DNA of 64,000 bases. Origin: Zonotrichia leucophrys gambelii (lineage: Eukaryota > Chordata > Aves > Passeriformes > Passerellidae). The stretch covers positions 22,012,038 through 22,076,037 of the forward strand of contig NC_088173.1 in assembly GCF_028769735.1 (NCBI RefSeq). Reading direction: 5' to 3'. Positions 1-14,905 of the stretch are shown in pieces. The notes under the pieces were generated by a model. That model was not told the DNA's origin, did not search any database, and saw only the letters and a list, made by a program, of their open reading frames with translations. How positions within the stretch are numbered: position 1 is the first letter of the stretch; every line of letters begins with the position of its first letter. The position numbers and the translations under genes are program-made.

Positions 1-702
1 CCAGGACTCCCAACATTAAGGGACTCCTTCCACACACCACTCTATCTTCAAAAACATCTGACTCCTATTCACTATGTTTTTGAACACAGGAGTGATAACA
101 GCAATAATCTAACACATACATTTTTTTAGCAGTGATGAATATAGGTACTCAAATCTGAATGGGTCAGATGAAAATATCCTGATATTTCTCTCACTTTCTC
201 TGACTGTCATTCAAAAATTTAAGATAAACTAGAGCAAGGAACAGGGTTGGACTAGTAAAGATTGATACAAAAATGGCAAACATAACTTGATCAAAGAGAG
301 ACATGTATCTAACAGCTTATATATGAGAGAACAGAGGCATCACATCTCTGTGATGTATGAGACAAGTAAAGGAAATTTTAGGGGACAGACCAGCCACGGA
401 GGATCAGATGACTTACTTAATTACATGGATATAAATCTGAGATGAGTGCCACTGACATTGGTTTCAAATACATATGTTTTAACCCAGATCAAAATCTGTC
501 TAGTATCTAAACTAGATCTGAGATGATATTTTCTTTGCACTATATTCCCAAGCAATTTGAATGAAGAAGTGTTTTAAAGCAAGCATTCATATAATCTGTT
601 CATATGTGACAAGTCTTGACCTTTCTTTACCTGACAAGGATGTGTTACATGCAAGCTGCATTAAGTCCTATTTAGATAAAAATCTGAGATGAATTTAAAA
701 GA

Positions 703-705
<3 letters not shown>
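1..705. other. AT-rich unique sequence, no gene seen
   Basis: No open frame with recognisable coding character and no transposon end is visible. The 11-mer ATCTGAGATGA occurs three times, starting near 435, 516 and 682, but the flanking bases do not align well enough to call a tandem repeat. Confidence 0.6.

Positions 706-735
<30 letters not shown>
706..735. repeat. (AT)15 microsatellite
   Basis: Thirty uninterrupted alternating A and T bases are seen directly. A perfect run of this length is expected to be polymorphic in length. Nothing suggests a function. Confidence 0.97.
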
Positions 736-738
<3 letters not shown>

Positions 739-3700
739 GAAAACAAAGAGGAAAAAAGTGCTGCAATAACATTAATCAAAACCTGTAGCAACCCCAAGAC
801 TTTGTGTCACTGTATGAAAAAGCTCTCTTTCTTTAAGAGGCTGATCAGGGTAGGATATCAGTGATTATCCCAGACCTTAGGTTTTAGGCCCCCAGCAATG
901 TATGGATGAAGAAAACAGAACTAAAAAGGGATTTTTAAAGATTACCACCAAAGGTACCTCATAAATACAAAGTGCAAACTCTACAGAAGCTGTACTTCTG
1001 CTGCTAATGCTGTGGTTCCTGAGGTGGCCTCATTATTTTTTTCTTATACCATAGAAAAGCATTAAGGATCATGATCAAAGATATTTGCACCAAAGTTTTT
1101 TTTTAAGTTTTTGGGTTAAGGGAACCAAGATTATACAAAAACATTTCCCAAGAATAGGATGAAGATGCATTTACAGTCTAATTTGAGTGGTATTTTCCAG
1201 TTGATGTGTCTTTTAACAAAAATATTTTGAAAGGGTCTGAAGACATAGCACAAAACCAAACCAGGATCCAGATCATCGGGCATCAAATAAGGTTCTCCAG
1301 ATGCTATTTGCATTTCAGTAGTTTTGCAGCTGCTACTACTATAACATGAAATTTGTCTGAAAGATAATGAATGGCTCACCCCAAACATAATGAACAGCGA
1401 CTCCTTGGTATATTATCAGATAACACAGGTAAACAAACACAAAGTTTAAAGGATTTTTAGGTCCCAATAACACAAATGCAAAGCCAAGCATACCTGCACC
1501 CTTCCAGGGACTGTCCCTTTTCTTACAAGTTTGTGCTATGCCCAGCACAAAGAGGACTCGTGGTTCCCACGTGCCTTTGGATCATAACAACTGCTCAGTA
1601 AAAACAAGGGCTAAGAGAGGGTACTTGTTACACAGTAGGATTCTGTGTTTTATGGAGCTTTGCTTCTGGCTCCTCTGATAAGGATAAGATGAGTTTCATG
1701 CTTAAAATAGAAATTCCAGATCTTTGCAATGCATCAAGGCATTTTTTGTCTAGTTTTAAAGCACTTATGCTGAGTATCCCTGAATATAAATGAATCCACT
1801 GAGAACACAAAGTGACTGTTACTCAGAAATAAAATTAGCTTGAAAATAGTTCCTTTAAAACCATAAAAAAAAATCTCTTAGATAATTTGTACTTATCTCA
1901 ATTGTTCCAAGGATTTCAGTTGTCCCTGGCACATATGAAAACCAGTTCCAGTGGATTAGATTGGCATTTAAACAGGCAGGCTTCCAACAACCTAAGAAAA
2001 GAAAATTAGTTCAAAAACCACCAAATAGTTTAATTCATACAATCATCCTAACAATCATAGTGCTTACAAGCCTCTTGTACATTATTTTTCAGTGCACAAA
2101 AGGTAGATGCCGCCTAAAACTTCAGAAAATGCTTGGGTTTTTAAGAAGCCAGAATTTGGGCAGCTCTCCAGTAAAAGAACATATATATAACTTTTGGAAT
2201 TGGAACATGCAGAAGATTTGTTTCTAACACTGAATAATACCCCTTTCAATACAATAAAATTTCTTTCCCTTTTAAGATCCTTTTCATTAATATTCATTAA
2301 AGTAATTTGAAAAACTTACATTTTTAGTTTAGTATGATTTTGTTCAAGTGAGCTTTTTACTCCATCAGTCTCCCCAGAGACCTTTAACCAAAGGTCTTGT
2401 ACTATCTCTATTTCTTCCTGCTCCTTGCTTTGGGTTGATATAGCTACTGTCCTTTTCTTTCCACAGAGACTAAAATGAAGTCATGTCTATGCTGAAAAAG
2501 GTCCAACACTTTGCAAGTCTCTTCTAAAGAGATAACTGTATTCTTATTTCTGTCTACTGAGACCAAAGATTTCCGTTTTGAAGAAGGGCAGAAAAATGAA
2601 TTGTCAATCATAAATATTTCTTTGCTTAAGCAATTCCTTTCAGCAGATCTAGTCCACAGAGATGATAGGAAGCAAAGGGTAACAGGAGGTGCACAAGTGT
2701 ACTGGGAAATGTGTGAGAGAGAAGGTGAAGCAATTGGAAACCCTTTACATATTCCAGCATCCTCACCTTCCTCTCATGAGGAAAAAAGCAAACACAACTT
2801 AACTGCATCGTTATTATGTTTGTTATGTACAGCTCTTGAACTGCAGAAAACAGACAACAGTAAATTTCAGACACATCTGTTCCACCTGCATATTATTAGC
2901 AACATTCCATGTTAGCATTTTCCTTATTTTCCACTGATTAGTGTAATAACCTTCACTTAAAAATCAAAATCAGGGAAAAGCAAGGTAATTCCCAAAAGGG
3001 ATTCTTTGTTTTTTTAATTGAATCTGCGTTAAGAGGTCCATAGGAGAGAGACTCAATTCAGGAAACTACTGGACAACAGATAAAACACTTTTTTTTTTTC
3101 TGGTGGACAAAATACCCAAAAAAAAGAGAAAGACAAAAATGGATATATTCACTTATAATCATGCAGGAGAGATTACAACAGTTCCTATGGCCTCCTTTCC
3201 CACTTTCTCTGTCACTGAAAATAAACCACTTTTTTCTGCAACAATTTCTCACTTTCTACTTAGCCATTCCGTGGAAAAAAACCACACAAGAATTTCACTC
3301 AAAATACCTGTCTGAGATTTTTGGACATTGGAACAGCAGAGTTTGCACACATTTCTAAGTCTCTGGGGTAGTGATTCTCATACTGATTAATCTTTAAAGC
3401 TTGCATGAATCAACAATTCACCAGTTGTGTGCTGGCACCAGCTAATGTTGTAAAAGTCACACTAGAAATCAGGAAAGCTCTAATAAGGAACAGTTCACAT
3501 GGAATTCCCATGCGAGGTCCTTACCCCAGAAAGCCAGCTGATTTAAAAATTCTTCTTGCAGATATGCAGACCAAATTCTGTATCATGAGTGCTTTTCAAT
3601 TACGAATGAAGAAAAGAAAATCTGCAAAAGAGCAGGGAATAAAATATTTCTATTTCTAACATTTTCATTGCAACTTGTTTGTAGTGAAATTACATGTTCT

Positions 3701-6700
3701 GTTATGGAAAATGTACTAAGATAGTAAGGCATGATCAGAAAATAACATTGGTTTAGGGAGACACAGTCATCAGATCTCCTCTAATAATCCTTCCCATCTG
3801 CACTCATTGAAGGGAAGGCAAGGACCATATTTGGAGAGAGCTATTCATTACCATATAAAGCAGACAACTTTCCACTGCACCAGCTAATGTTTGAATTTCC
3901 CTTAGTGACTTTCTCCCACAGTAAATCACACTTTTGCTTCTGATCAGTGCTTTTACCTTGTGCTTCTGAGCAGTCAGTCGTGACTACATCCAACAGCTGC
4001 TTCATAAACGTTGCCTATTTAACCTACTACATTGAAAACACACATCACAGGGCACTCTCTCCTTTTACAATTATGGACAGCATTCATGTCCAATGACTAG
4101 ATAAACCAACAAAATTATCTTCCTGAATTTCAAAAACATTTACAAATGGGAAATATAGGAAAAGAAATAGTTTAGACTCAACCTAATATGTATCTTTACA
4201 TCTGCCAAGGCAAATGCCACATCCAAATAAAAGAAACCCCAAAACTCTAAAATTCCCAAAACTGAAAAAGGGTCAATAATGAGAAGAAACCTTGGAAAGA
4301 AAAGCATAGGCAAGGTAGCATGAAAACAAAATTTTCAAAACACACCAGCACTATCTATCCACTTGGGAGCTCAATAAAAACAGGGAACGGTTTATTCTTA
4401 AGCTCCCTGTCTGAAGGAGTTGATACATAGGCATCCAGCATCTAGTACCTTTTCAGATCCTTTTAGGGCTTTTTGGCTCGGCCTCCAGGTGATATGCTAG
4501 AAGACCAAAGGTATCCCATCCATCTTGTGTCATATTTCCCAGTTCTTCACCGAGGTCTTGGATACCCTGGGGGCATCTCACATGGTGCTAGACACTACCG
4601 TGCAGGCAATGAATTGCAGTCAGTGTCTGATCTTTCAGCGACATGAGATAGTCTGATTCTCTGCACATAGTCTATGATTAAAAGCACCCAAAACTGGTCT
4701 AAACAATTTGCTTTTTGGAGCCAAGAACAGCAAGTTGATCAAAGGCTTAATTGTTCTCTTAGTGACAGGAATAACTGAAATGTTCTTACTCCTCATGCTG
4801 ACTCCTTTGACCAAAAACCATAAAAACTATTACTCATTGCCTTAGGCAGGCCTGAGTCTGTTTAAGTCTTCATTGGAGTCCTCAAAATACAGCAGTAAGA
4901 CTCAAGCATCTTCTTACTCAATTGGAACATAAATATTTTATGATCAGATTGTTTATTTTAATAAGTTTAGTGGGACGTCAATTCAGAAAATAAATATTGA
5001 TCCATGCTATAGAAGCCCACAATAGTCATAAATTAACAATTTTATTAGAGAAGTAGAGTTGAATTTTAATTCATGAGGGTGCTGAGAAGGTTGTCAAATG
5101 GAAATGATAAAATTTTAATATCTCATTAGTGAAAAAACAGTGTACTGTAAACGTTCAAAAACCCAAGTGTTTCTCTCATTAGTTAAATTTTGTGTGTGGA
5201 AGCTTTCTTTCCTAATACCATTAACGAATAAGGAAAATAGAACAGTGACCCAGTCTCCTGCTGGCATTTTCCTATTATCACTAATCCAGGATACCATTAC
5301 ACAGTTACCTCAAAAGCAATAAAGGAAAGCACATCACAGTGTCTGTACCTCTGCAGAGCGCCTCTCTTCACATGGACTCTGGGTTTCTCTTTAATGAAAT
5401 TACCCTTTTCAGCATGCATCTGCAAAGAGGTCATTTAAAAGCAAGAAACTTGTCTGATTATGAATTACCTTGATGCAGATCAGGAATAAGACCACTTCTC
5501 TCTTATTCAAAGTGTTTTCAAATTTACCAGCCATAAGACAAGCTCTTTGAAGAGTTTTCTCTTCTCAGGAGTGGTGAAGGTGATCAGAAATCACACAGAA
5601 AGGTCCCTTACAGAAATGGCACACCAGCTTTAAACATGCTCATCCTTGTGTGCCTCTTTTTAACTTCTGAATTTACTTCATTATCACAAAATTATCAAGT
5701 AAATGTCAATAGACTATTGTTTATATTGGATACCTTAAAAACATTACCTTGATTTTAATCAGCCTCTCATCTCCATCTGAGTATTGACTCTGTGCAGATT
5801 TGGAAAATAATGAGCACAGAATCACAGAGCTATCATCAAGGTACAGGTTCTACTCATTTAGTTTCAGGATACTTAGCAGTAATGAAGGATGCTGGAAGAC
5901 TGCAGGATCTTTTCCTGTTAATAACTGTGTACCAGAAAAACAAGACCATTTTAAAGTTTAAAAGATGGTTTGATATATTGGATGAAATCACAGTTGCTCT
6001 GCTAGGTCTGCTAGCTGCTATTTTCTTCCTATGCATTTTGGCACAAGTAGATAAAAGCATGAAATCAGTGTTAAGGGCTGAATAGAAGGATGTACTTAGC
6101 AAGGACAAAAAAAAATCTAAAATAGGAATATCACTTTTTTTAAGTTAGGGTCCCTGTGTTTCTTTAAGTGCCACTTGTGCATTTGAAAAATATGAAAATT
6201 GCATAATGAAAATAAATTGCATGGATTTTGTTCCTTTAAAGGCAAAAACTAAACAACACACAATACCTCAGTCCTCCCTAGGCTAACTGAAAATAATGAT
6301 TAGAAAAATTGTATGCGTACTAATTAGGAAATAACAACTGTTTCACATAAGATATTCAACAGATAAGCAGAGGGTCTATGACAGGCTAAGCTTCACAGGT
6401 AAATATTAACGTAAAATAGTTTTTACACTCTGTGTGTAACATAACACATTTGGATTCTCAACAATTTTCAACTAACAAAACAAGTGACAGGTGTGCACTA
6501 TGAAGGAGATATTCAGGGTTAAATGATATGAAACAGAGAGAAAGTATTGCAAATGCACAGGTAGAGTTTACTTGGCTGGTCATAGCTGTCAGTTATGGGA
6601 CTGCAGAGAAATGTAGAGTTGTCTGACAGAGACTGCAGAGAATTGTTTATTTTGCTCAATAAACCATTTTATATGCATGGTATCACACAGTACAGAGCAT

Positions 6701-9672
6701 GCATTCATCAGCCAGCAAACTCCCAGCTCTCACAAAACAATTTAACAGGATGCTGCCAACTTGAAATATTGAGAGTCTGAGGTCTTGCCCCTCTGCAACC
6801 CACCCGAAACAAACAAAGAGAGGAAAAAACAAACAAATCCCCACAAGTTATTTCTGACATCTTTTTGCAGTTTTTTTAATCAGGTTTTCCAATCAAATAA
6901 AAATTTTCAGTTTTCTATGGCTGTGTGAAAGTTCCATCCATTGGAAAATTGGCTGGGAAAACTAGAAAGAATTAGCCTCTTTTATCCTTGTTACTTGTAA
7001 CAAAAAAGTTGCTATTCATAGAAAATACAACTAGATGTTTAGAAAGAAGAGTGGCTTTTTCCTGTGTATAACTGTTCTTTAAACAGCCTGGTCCAAAGGC
7101 CCAGCTGGCAGAAGCATTCACAAGCTTGCCAAATTCTAAACCACAATAAAATTACCAGTAATGCTATCAATTTAGGTGCCATTGCTTCTGTTGAATGCAC
7201 CTAACAAAATTACTCTAAAAGCATGTAATTTTTTTAATAGTATTTGTTATTTAAATTTCACAACTTCATTGATGCAAACAATGGTCGGAGTACATAAAAC
7301 AGGTTGCCTGAATGTTTAGCCAGAGCAAAAGAAAAAACAAAACATACCCACTGTGTGAAATTCAAATGTCCCACAGGAACCAAAGGCAGGTAAGAACTGA
7401 CATTTCAGGGTATTGCACTCTGTATATTAGAGACATTTCAAATTTACCAACCAAATCTCCATGACCAGAATCTATGGGGTTTTATAAGAATTTTTTATTT
7501 ATCTATATTCCCTAGAAGATCTGCAGCACTAGAAATTAAGGAAAGAAGAATATTGGCATGCCATTTTCTCACTACACAACAAAGCACAGCACTTATAAAT
7601 AACATATATACACACTGATTATTTCACATAAAAATTAATAGAATTGGAGAGATACATGTCTGGTTCAATGCACAGATAGATCCAGGTAGTTATCAAACCC
7701 CATTTCAATTTATTTTAGACTCCTTTTAGTAATGGTAAGAAATTAAATTGGAACAATGTGAAGAATACCAGAAGGTTATAATGAAATAATGTATTTCTTT
7801 CACTATATTAAAAATACTCTGGGTTAGTTATTCAGAGATATTACAGCTAAAAACCATGTAGAAGACAACTGCAGATTTGTAAAAACCACTTTTTGGGTTG
7901 AGTTATGCTTTTAACAAGCATTTTGTAACTTTCTTTCTTACTATTATTACCCTTTTATTGGCCAATTTTGCTGTGGTTCACAAAATTTGAATCACCTCAG
8001 AATCATATTTCACACTCAGCTAACTTCGAATATATCTTAAAAATTTCCCAGATGTAAGCAGCATTCAGAAGCATACATTTTAATAGGTGTTTTCAAGCTT
8101 TTCACCAGCCACCCACCAGGACAGCCACCACATCACCACCCACTCACCCTTCAACTTTTCCTTTCTTGTGAGATGGCATGTCTATGAAAACATGGCAAGT
8201 ATGAACTTGGACAAACCTAGCATTAGAACTTTTTTGTTTGTTTTTGTCTATTAATATCTCTGTGAAAGAATTAGAAACACTGTACTGAGTCATCAGAGCA
8301 GGGGAGAGGCTGCAGCCCCCAAAGCTGCTCTCAGGATCCGTGTTCAATTGCCAAAAATATTGATTTGAAAAAAACTGACTGCACTTGTGGTGCGGACCCT
8401 TGTCCCAGCTTCTCTCTCCCTTCTAGGACAGCTTTTCCCTCCTGCTCCCAAGATGAAGTATGTGGAAGATATAACCACTACACATAAAGGACATAAGCAC
8501 TACAATTTTCACTAACAGTTCTGACCACAAACCTAAGAGGATCTATTCTGTAAATATAAAATCATCAGAGTTCAGCTTTCTCAATCACAAAAATAGTCAC
8601 CCCTCACTAAACCAAATTTCCATATGTTAACTTTATTGGATAGAGCAATAAGCATCACTACGTGATTGTTTCTAAAATTTCCTAAAAATACAGATTAAAT
8701 TGCAGGGGAAAACACATATTTCACAGACATCTTAAAGGCACCTGTAAATTAAATTATTGATTTTAAACTTGGTATACTGTAATTTAAAAGCATAATTTAT
8801 TCCTTCCTTAATATTATAACTTTAAACAGAATACATATTTTTGAGTCTAGCTAAACAATAATTCCAAGAGAAATCGGAACTACATTTAAGAAGTACCTCC
8901 ACAGTTTATGAGAAAATGAAAAATATTATAATACTTCTCTATTTACCAGACTTGTCAAAACTGTCACCTGTACACTTATGACCATAATTCAATCAGAAAA
9001 TCATAGTGTACCGACTTCTCACATTTAATGGCTAAATGACTTCTTTATGGTTTTACACCTCATAATCATCTCAAGAATGTGACCACACTGAAGGTCTTAA
9101 GATGAAGGACAAAGGGACAACTAATATGTAAGACATCCATCTACTTTGTATCAAGTAACTGCAACCTGTACCTTCTTCATGGATCTTATTGGGATACAAA
9201 AGTGTAACTTTTATTTAAACAGAAAATCTTCCATTTCAGAATCTGGCAGTCAGGGCACCATCTGGTCTTTCTTTTTCCCTGTTGCTTTATTGAGCTTTCC
9301 CCAGGCTCCTCAGAAACTTCCCAGATGTGTGTTCTCTCCAGTTCCCAGCCCTCTCTCTCCAGGGGGCCTAAAATGTCCATCATTACAATCAATCTCATCT
9401 GCAGTAGGCTGGCAGAGGAAAATGAGGGAAGATTACTCAAGAGAGATCAGTGTCGAATGTTATATGATTTCCTATAACCTGCTTTCTGATAAACTTCTTG
9501 TTTGCCAGGCATTTGTCAGATGTTCTGTACTTATTGTCACAAGGGACATCAATCCTAACTCAGTTCTTGAGAAAAATTTATAAGGAAACTGATGCCTGAC
9601 ATTTATTTGTACATAATGCTAACATTTATGCCCCATCATTACTATATTCTTTTTGGGCTGCGTACTATTAAA
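736..9672. other. Unique AT-rich intergenic or intronic sequence
   Basis: About 9 kb without a recognisable gene or transposon boundary. The longest open frames are 2511-2915 (+, 134 codons), 5792-6085 (+, 97 codons) and 9146-9583 (+, 145 codons). None shows a domain, a conserved motif or a credible splice context, and antisense frames overlap several of them, so I read them as chance. Short A/T homopolymers are scattered through it. A CR1-like scrap (cagaatcacagag) at about 5816 is too short to call. Confidence 0.6.
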
Positions 9673-9752
9673 TCAACATTACAAAATTCAGAGTTTGGTT
9701 TTTTAACCTAATTTACTTTATGTGCTTTTCTCCTAAATTAAATATATGTGAC
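9673..9752 (+). repeat. Copy 1 of an unidentified dispersed ~80-bp repeat
   Basis: This segment matches 15984-16061 at nearly every position. Shared landmarks in order are 'acattacaaaa', 'ggttttttaacctaattta', 'tgtgcttttctcctaaat' and 'atgtgac'. Upstream similarity is weak (a T-rich stretch about 40 bases before). It could be the conserved end of an old interspersed element; I do not recognise the family. Strand is given only relative to the second copy. Confidence 0.8.
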
Positions 9753-12700
9753 TGCAGACAGTTTTCAGAATGGAAGTAAAATATAAAAATATAATTCAAA
9801 CTGCAGTAGCAAGTGCTAAAATCTGAAGATAAGCTATCCCTTCACCTTGTGATTTGTAGAAACACTACATCATTTCACATATATATTATGTCATCACCAC
9901 AGCACTTCTTGCATATAGCCTGTGTTACCATAATTCTAACCAGATTTATCAAACAGAAAAGGCAATCTGATTTCATTCCCAACACTGCAAACGCATTAAT
10001 ATAAACATCTGTCAGGTCAGAGTCCTCTGGCCTAATTAAAGCATCCTTAAATTTCTCTTGATATAAATATATCATCTTTACATATTGGGGTAAGGAGAGA
10101 ATTTAACCTGCACCTAGAACTTTTCTAAACAGCAATCACAGGCAGTCATTTTATGCTGAGAAACTTTTTAGGATATTGTCCTACATTGTCATTTCTCCAA
10201 CACCAAAGCAATTTTAAGAAAACACCTGCTCTCTCCAGGCCTGAGGCATGCACCTGCCATTATGCAGTGTGACAACTCAGTGGTGGGGGTTGCTTGTTCA
10301 TGTTATCTCACTCATTAAGCAAGGTATATTAAAAAAAACTGAAAGAAATCACAAAGAGTGCAAAATGAGAACAAGAGGATATCCAAGACTGAGACAGACT
10401 GAAACAGATGAAGGCAGAGGGGAGGCAGGAGGGGAACCACGCAGCAAGACTGTCAGAGCTACTGAAGCAATGAAGAAGCAGCAGAGGAGGAAGGGAAAAA
10501 GACAGGTTTTAATTCCTTCTCAGTAAGCTTTGGCAATTTTCCTGCAGTATAGAAATGCCCAAACTAATTTCCAAATGATCAGTCTAGCTTGTCAGTACTA
10601 TGTAAGGACATGATGATTAGTGAGGACTAATTTATCCTGCTTTTCAGCCTCTATGAGAGTAGACATACCTGAAAGGCATGAATACACACAGTTCGAAATA
10701 TAGTTCATTAAAGTATGAAATAAGGCACAGCTTAAATAAAGCTTGACAAATTTATAAACCACATCACCATGAGCTTATAGGCCAACATCCTACGTGTCAA
10801 GTTATCACAGAACAGCTAATGAAGAAAAAAAATCACTGACATAAAATATTTCATTTTTTAATAGCAATTCAAAATTGATGGATTCCAGAGCGTTTTCTGT
10901 GGTCTTTTGGTTTTGGGGCTTTGTTTGGGTTTTTTAACACGTTCACCTTGTCAGCTGGATTATTTGCAAGTACAGAAGGAAAGAACCTGACCCTCGTTCC
11001 AGACTCTTACCTGGACTCTCATTCTGATTTTAGAAGATAGTTTCAAGGTTCAGAACAGAATATCCAAGTTGAAGAATGTAAGGGTTTTCCTTTCTGTGAA
11101 AAGAATGCTTTTGGTAATTTATTCATTGGAGAATTTCCCTACAAATAACCAGCTGTAGCAGAGCCAGCTGCTCAGGGTGATACCAAGGAAGTTAACAGAT
11201 ACTTTTGTAGGAACATTACTAAGCAATTCAAATAGCGGAATCAAAATGCAACATTCACTAGAGGCAATCTTTGCAGAGCTGCTTCTTTGTTAGCTACTAG
11301 TGGTTTGTGTTGTAAAGCTGTTCTCTTTCACAAACCCAGAAGGGATCTATTTGTGTCTCTGCTGTAACAAAAAGCAGGACACATACAGTAAGGCAATAAT
11401 CAGCAACAGAACATTTGTTGGTTTTCTTGGTGCACTGTAGGCACCCGGGCACCAGTAAGCTCACATAACACAGACACAATACAGGGGAACCAGCTTGGGA
11501 ATGCTACCATTATATTTTATCCCACATTATGGAATATCTTTTTTCTTGTCACCCTATGGTGATAGGCTGTAAAGCGGAGCATTACATATATAATTATGCT
11601 ATTTCACCAGCAGTTTATTCAGAATATAGAAAATATGAAGAAAGATGGAAAGGCTGTTCTTGTAAATGCATTGATTTTAGAGTACACACCGGACTTGAGG
11701 CCATACCTGAGATCCTGATTTAGGTTAAATACACATCAAGATCTTCCAGTTTCACCTGATCTCATAAGATCTGCTCCACTTGGATTAACTTGGAAGAATA
11801 TAAACTCCTTCAAGGAAAGTTGAATGCTTTTTCTAGCAAGAAAGAAAATGGGAATCTGTTTTGTCTGTAAAAATACAAAAATAATGCCACACTGCTTATC
11901 CTCCCAGGATGGGGAGAATCCCAGGGAGTTTAAAACTTATCTAATTCAGAATTAACTCCTTTATTTTATATAAAAACAACATGTTCAATAAAAAAAACTA
12001 AATAAATGAATAAAATGAAACAAAAAACATCTGTCAGTCTGAGATGTACCCAAAAAAGAAATAAAGCACAAAGCAGCTGATATTGTTTAAGCACCTACAC
12101 CTTTACAAGTAAGTAGCAGTGAATAATGAAGAGAGGAATGGTCGGAACACAGATCTCCAGTGAAAACATTTGAATGATCCTTAAAAGTTTATCAAAACAG
12201 GAAGTTACTGACCATCCAGCATCATCAGTTTTGCTGAGTTTTCAGAGAAAAAGAAAAAAAAAAGATACCTCTTGACAGAAGCATTAAGGATCTAGTTACT
12301 GACATTGAAGGGAATAACATCCATATGCAGATTCAAATTTATGTTAAAAAATCCTCAATCTAGTTTTACGTAGACAGCAGCATTACATGTCAGCTTAAGT
12401 TTAAAATTATGCATTTTGTCCTTCACTGGGACTAAGGAAAAGCATTTAATATATTATTGCACTATGTCCCAGGGTCTGTATTCCAAATATAAGAGTTCAA
12501 ATTTGGAGCTGTTTTGGCTTTAACTAGTATTTCTCTTTCCTCCCATTCGCTTTCTTTTTTCTGGTCATAAGTAAAAAAGAACTCTGAAATCCCAAAAATA
12601 CTCAAATGTCATCAGAATTAACCCAAATCCTTGAAGCAACATATTTTGAAGACAATATATGTAATTAAAATATTTTTTACCGGTATCCCAGTATCTTAAT

Positions 12701-14795
12701 TTTTTACTTGTACGTCTGCTAATGTGCATTTAAGTGTGTACAAAGAAAGGTCAAAAATAGCTAAGTGCAATCTTTAATTAAAGCAGCATTGACAAACATT
12801 CCATCAATTTGGCTGACAATCTCACTGACTGGAAAGAGATTTCTGAGAGGGTTCTCATTTAAATCCTTCTCACAATACAATCTAAATGTACAGGAGATTT
12901 TTCTTTTCTCAGATCAGATCACCAATCCTTAAAGAAGCCTATAATAAACCAGTAACACTTGCTAGAGTAATTTTTTACCATTTACTAAGATGACAGACAG
13001 CACTGACAAGTTTTAAACTCATGAGCACACATGGTACTGAACAGGTTGAGCACAGGCACAGCGTGAAGTCACATTTAGAAAACACCCATGAGTGTGAGCT
13101 AATGAACAGTTTAAGGTGACATTACATTCTTTTTAGATGTATTTCCATAAGGAAACTTTGGCTTCAGCCTGTAACTGAGCCCTGTGTAGGGAGATTTTCA
13201 GGCATGCGTCTTCTAGGATGACCAGAGATGAGTGTGCACACAGCTTCCCTGGCGAGTTCACAAAGCCTCTGCTGTCCTAACTCTGAAAATTCTCCACACA
13301 GTAAGCAAGCATTATACCTCACACCTTCAGACAGAAATGTTACTCATCGAGAACAAAGCAAAATAATCCAATACTAATCAAAACAATAAGGTTATACACA
13401 AATTTCTTTAATAACTTAGGAATTTGATGACAAAATCATACCTATCTCAGTGTGATGCCCTTCCAAGCAAAATGTGGCACATCTTCAAAACACAGTACAT
13501 TTATAGTGGAACCCAGTTTATAACCTGAACTGTTCTGAAACTAGTATTATTTTCTACACTATGTTTAGTATGAAAATTCTGCGCCAAATCCTATTCTTTT
13601 GACATTAGTATCAGAAGCAATAATTATTGCAATTATGCACCCACTTAATAAACCTGCCTCTGAAAGCTGCTCCTTGTATGAGACAGTCAGAGTCTACCAA
13701 TGTTCAGATTTGTCATGTAGCATGATAGTGCTGGGCCTGACAGCAGAAGACAAAGACATATTGCAAATATGCATTCATTCCCAGTACATACTTTTAAATG
13801 TATAGCTGGATGATTTAACACTATGATAATCTCATTCTTATTAATGCAGCGATCACAGTTGCAATCTCAATTTATGAGACTCATTCATTCACATCCATCA
13901 AGCTGCTAAGTCTTTGATTGCCACTGTGTTTTCTAAAAGAAATGTATTCAGAGTAATTTTAAATTTTAATGCCAAAGTATATTGCATTAGAAACCTCTCC
14001 CAAATACATCATTTTCTTCTCAGTCAGTTTAAAATTGATTATTCATTCACATTTTCCTTTGGTTGGCACAATCCACAAAACATTTCTACTGACACGTTCA
14101 GGTCTGAAGCAATTGAGGTCCACCATGTTTCTAATGCCATGCTTTAGAGAGAGAGATATTAGAGGTTACTCCTACCCATGCAAAACATGGAGTTAAAAAG
14201 TGGTGCTTGTTTAAATAAAAAACTCATTTGGATTTTTCTCCAGAATATGACACTAATGATATTCAAAAGGACATGTATTTTGATCACAATCAAAACAGTT
14301 TTAAAAAATTTCTGTTGATCATTGATTATCCAGTTCAAAATTGTGCTTCTTTCTCTTAACCCACAGTATCAAAGCTGGCATTGTATATCCCAATTTGTAA
14401 AGCATTTAAGGACATGCTTTTCTTTGTGTATGCAGAAAAAGCACTTTCCTAGGTTGAAAATAAGGACATTCATAAAAATGAAAGCATTCCCCAGATGAGA
14501 TGTGAGAAAGTTAGTGGCTACACTGCTAAAATGCAGTCAAAACAAGCACATGCTAAAATAATTTATTTACACACGTTGTTAAATCAGAGCCTGAATTACA
14601 ATTGCAGAGCCAATTTCCATGTCCTCAGCATTACAATTAATACTGTCAGGCAGAAAGGACTTACTAAAAGGTCTCTGATCCCTTTATTAGCTGCATTTAG
14701 TGTGGTTCATTGCTCATGCTCAAGTGATAAAAGTCATTTATCTGAACAGAATATCACATATGCCATCACCACACTGAGCCCAAATGTAGAATTAT
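9753..14795. other. Unique AT-rich sequence, no gene seen
   Basis: Open frames here are at most 92 codons (10248-10526, +) and have no recognisable motif. I see no transposon ends. Low-complexity A-rich stretches occur near 11990-12030 and 12250-12262. Confidence 0.55.
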
Positions 14796-14905
14796 AAAAC
14801 CATAGCATAGTTTTTGTTAGAAGGAGCCTTAAAGATTATCTAGTTCCAGCCCCCCTACCTTGGACAGGGATGTCCTTCACTAGACTAGGTCCAGTACAAA
14901 CACCT
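14796..14905 (-). mobile_element. Truncated CR1 LINE 3' end
   Basis: On the plus strand this reads as the reverse complement of an avian CR1 3' UTR: a diverged 'aaccatagcatag' start, then 'gaaggagccttaaagattat', then a 'cttggacagggatgtcc...actagactaggt' block typical of CR1 tails. The element's 3' end is at the low coordinate, so the copy lies on the minus strand. It is 5'-truncated to ~110 bp and clearly diverged. Confidence 0.8.

Noticed and set aside
435..692. Three ATCTGAGATGA words with spacings of 81 and 166 bases, suggesting an ~82-bp tandem repeat
   Set aside because: Flanking sequence does not align between the three sites and the expected fourth site (~600) lacks the word.
2511..2915. 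134-codon open frame, +
   Set aside because: Low-complexity composition typical of AT-rich chance frames and no recognisable motif.
3365..3400. Phrase resembling a hAT-type (MER5-like) terminal sequence
   Set aside because: Only about a dozen bases match and no opposite terminus or 8-bp duplication was found.
5792..6085. 97-codon frame with a hydrophobic stretch resembling a membrane segment
   Set aside because: One Leu/Ala/Ile-rich run is not enough; no signal for a gene, and T-rich DNA yields such runs by chance.
9146..9583. 145-codon open frame, +
   Set aside because: No domain, no credible splice sites or Kozak context, antisense frame of similar quality overlaps.
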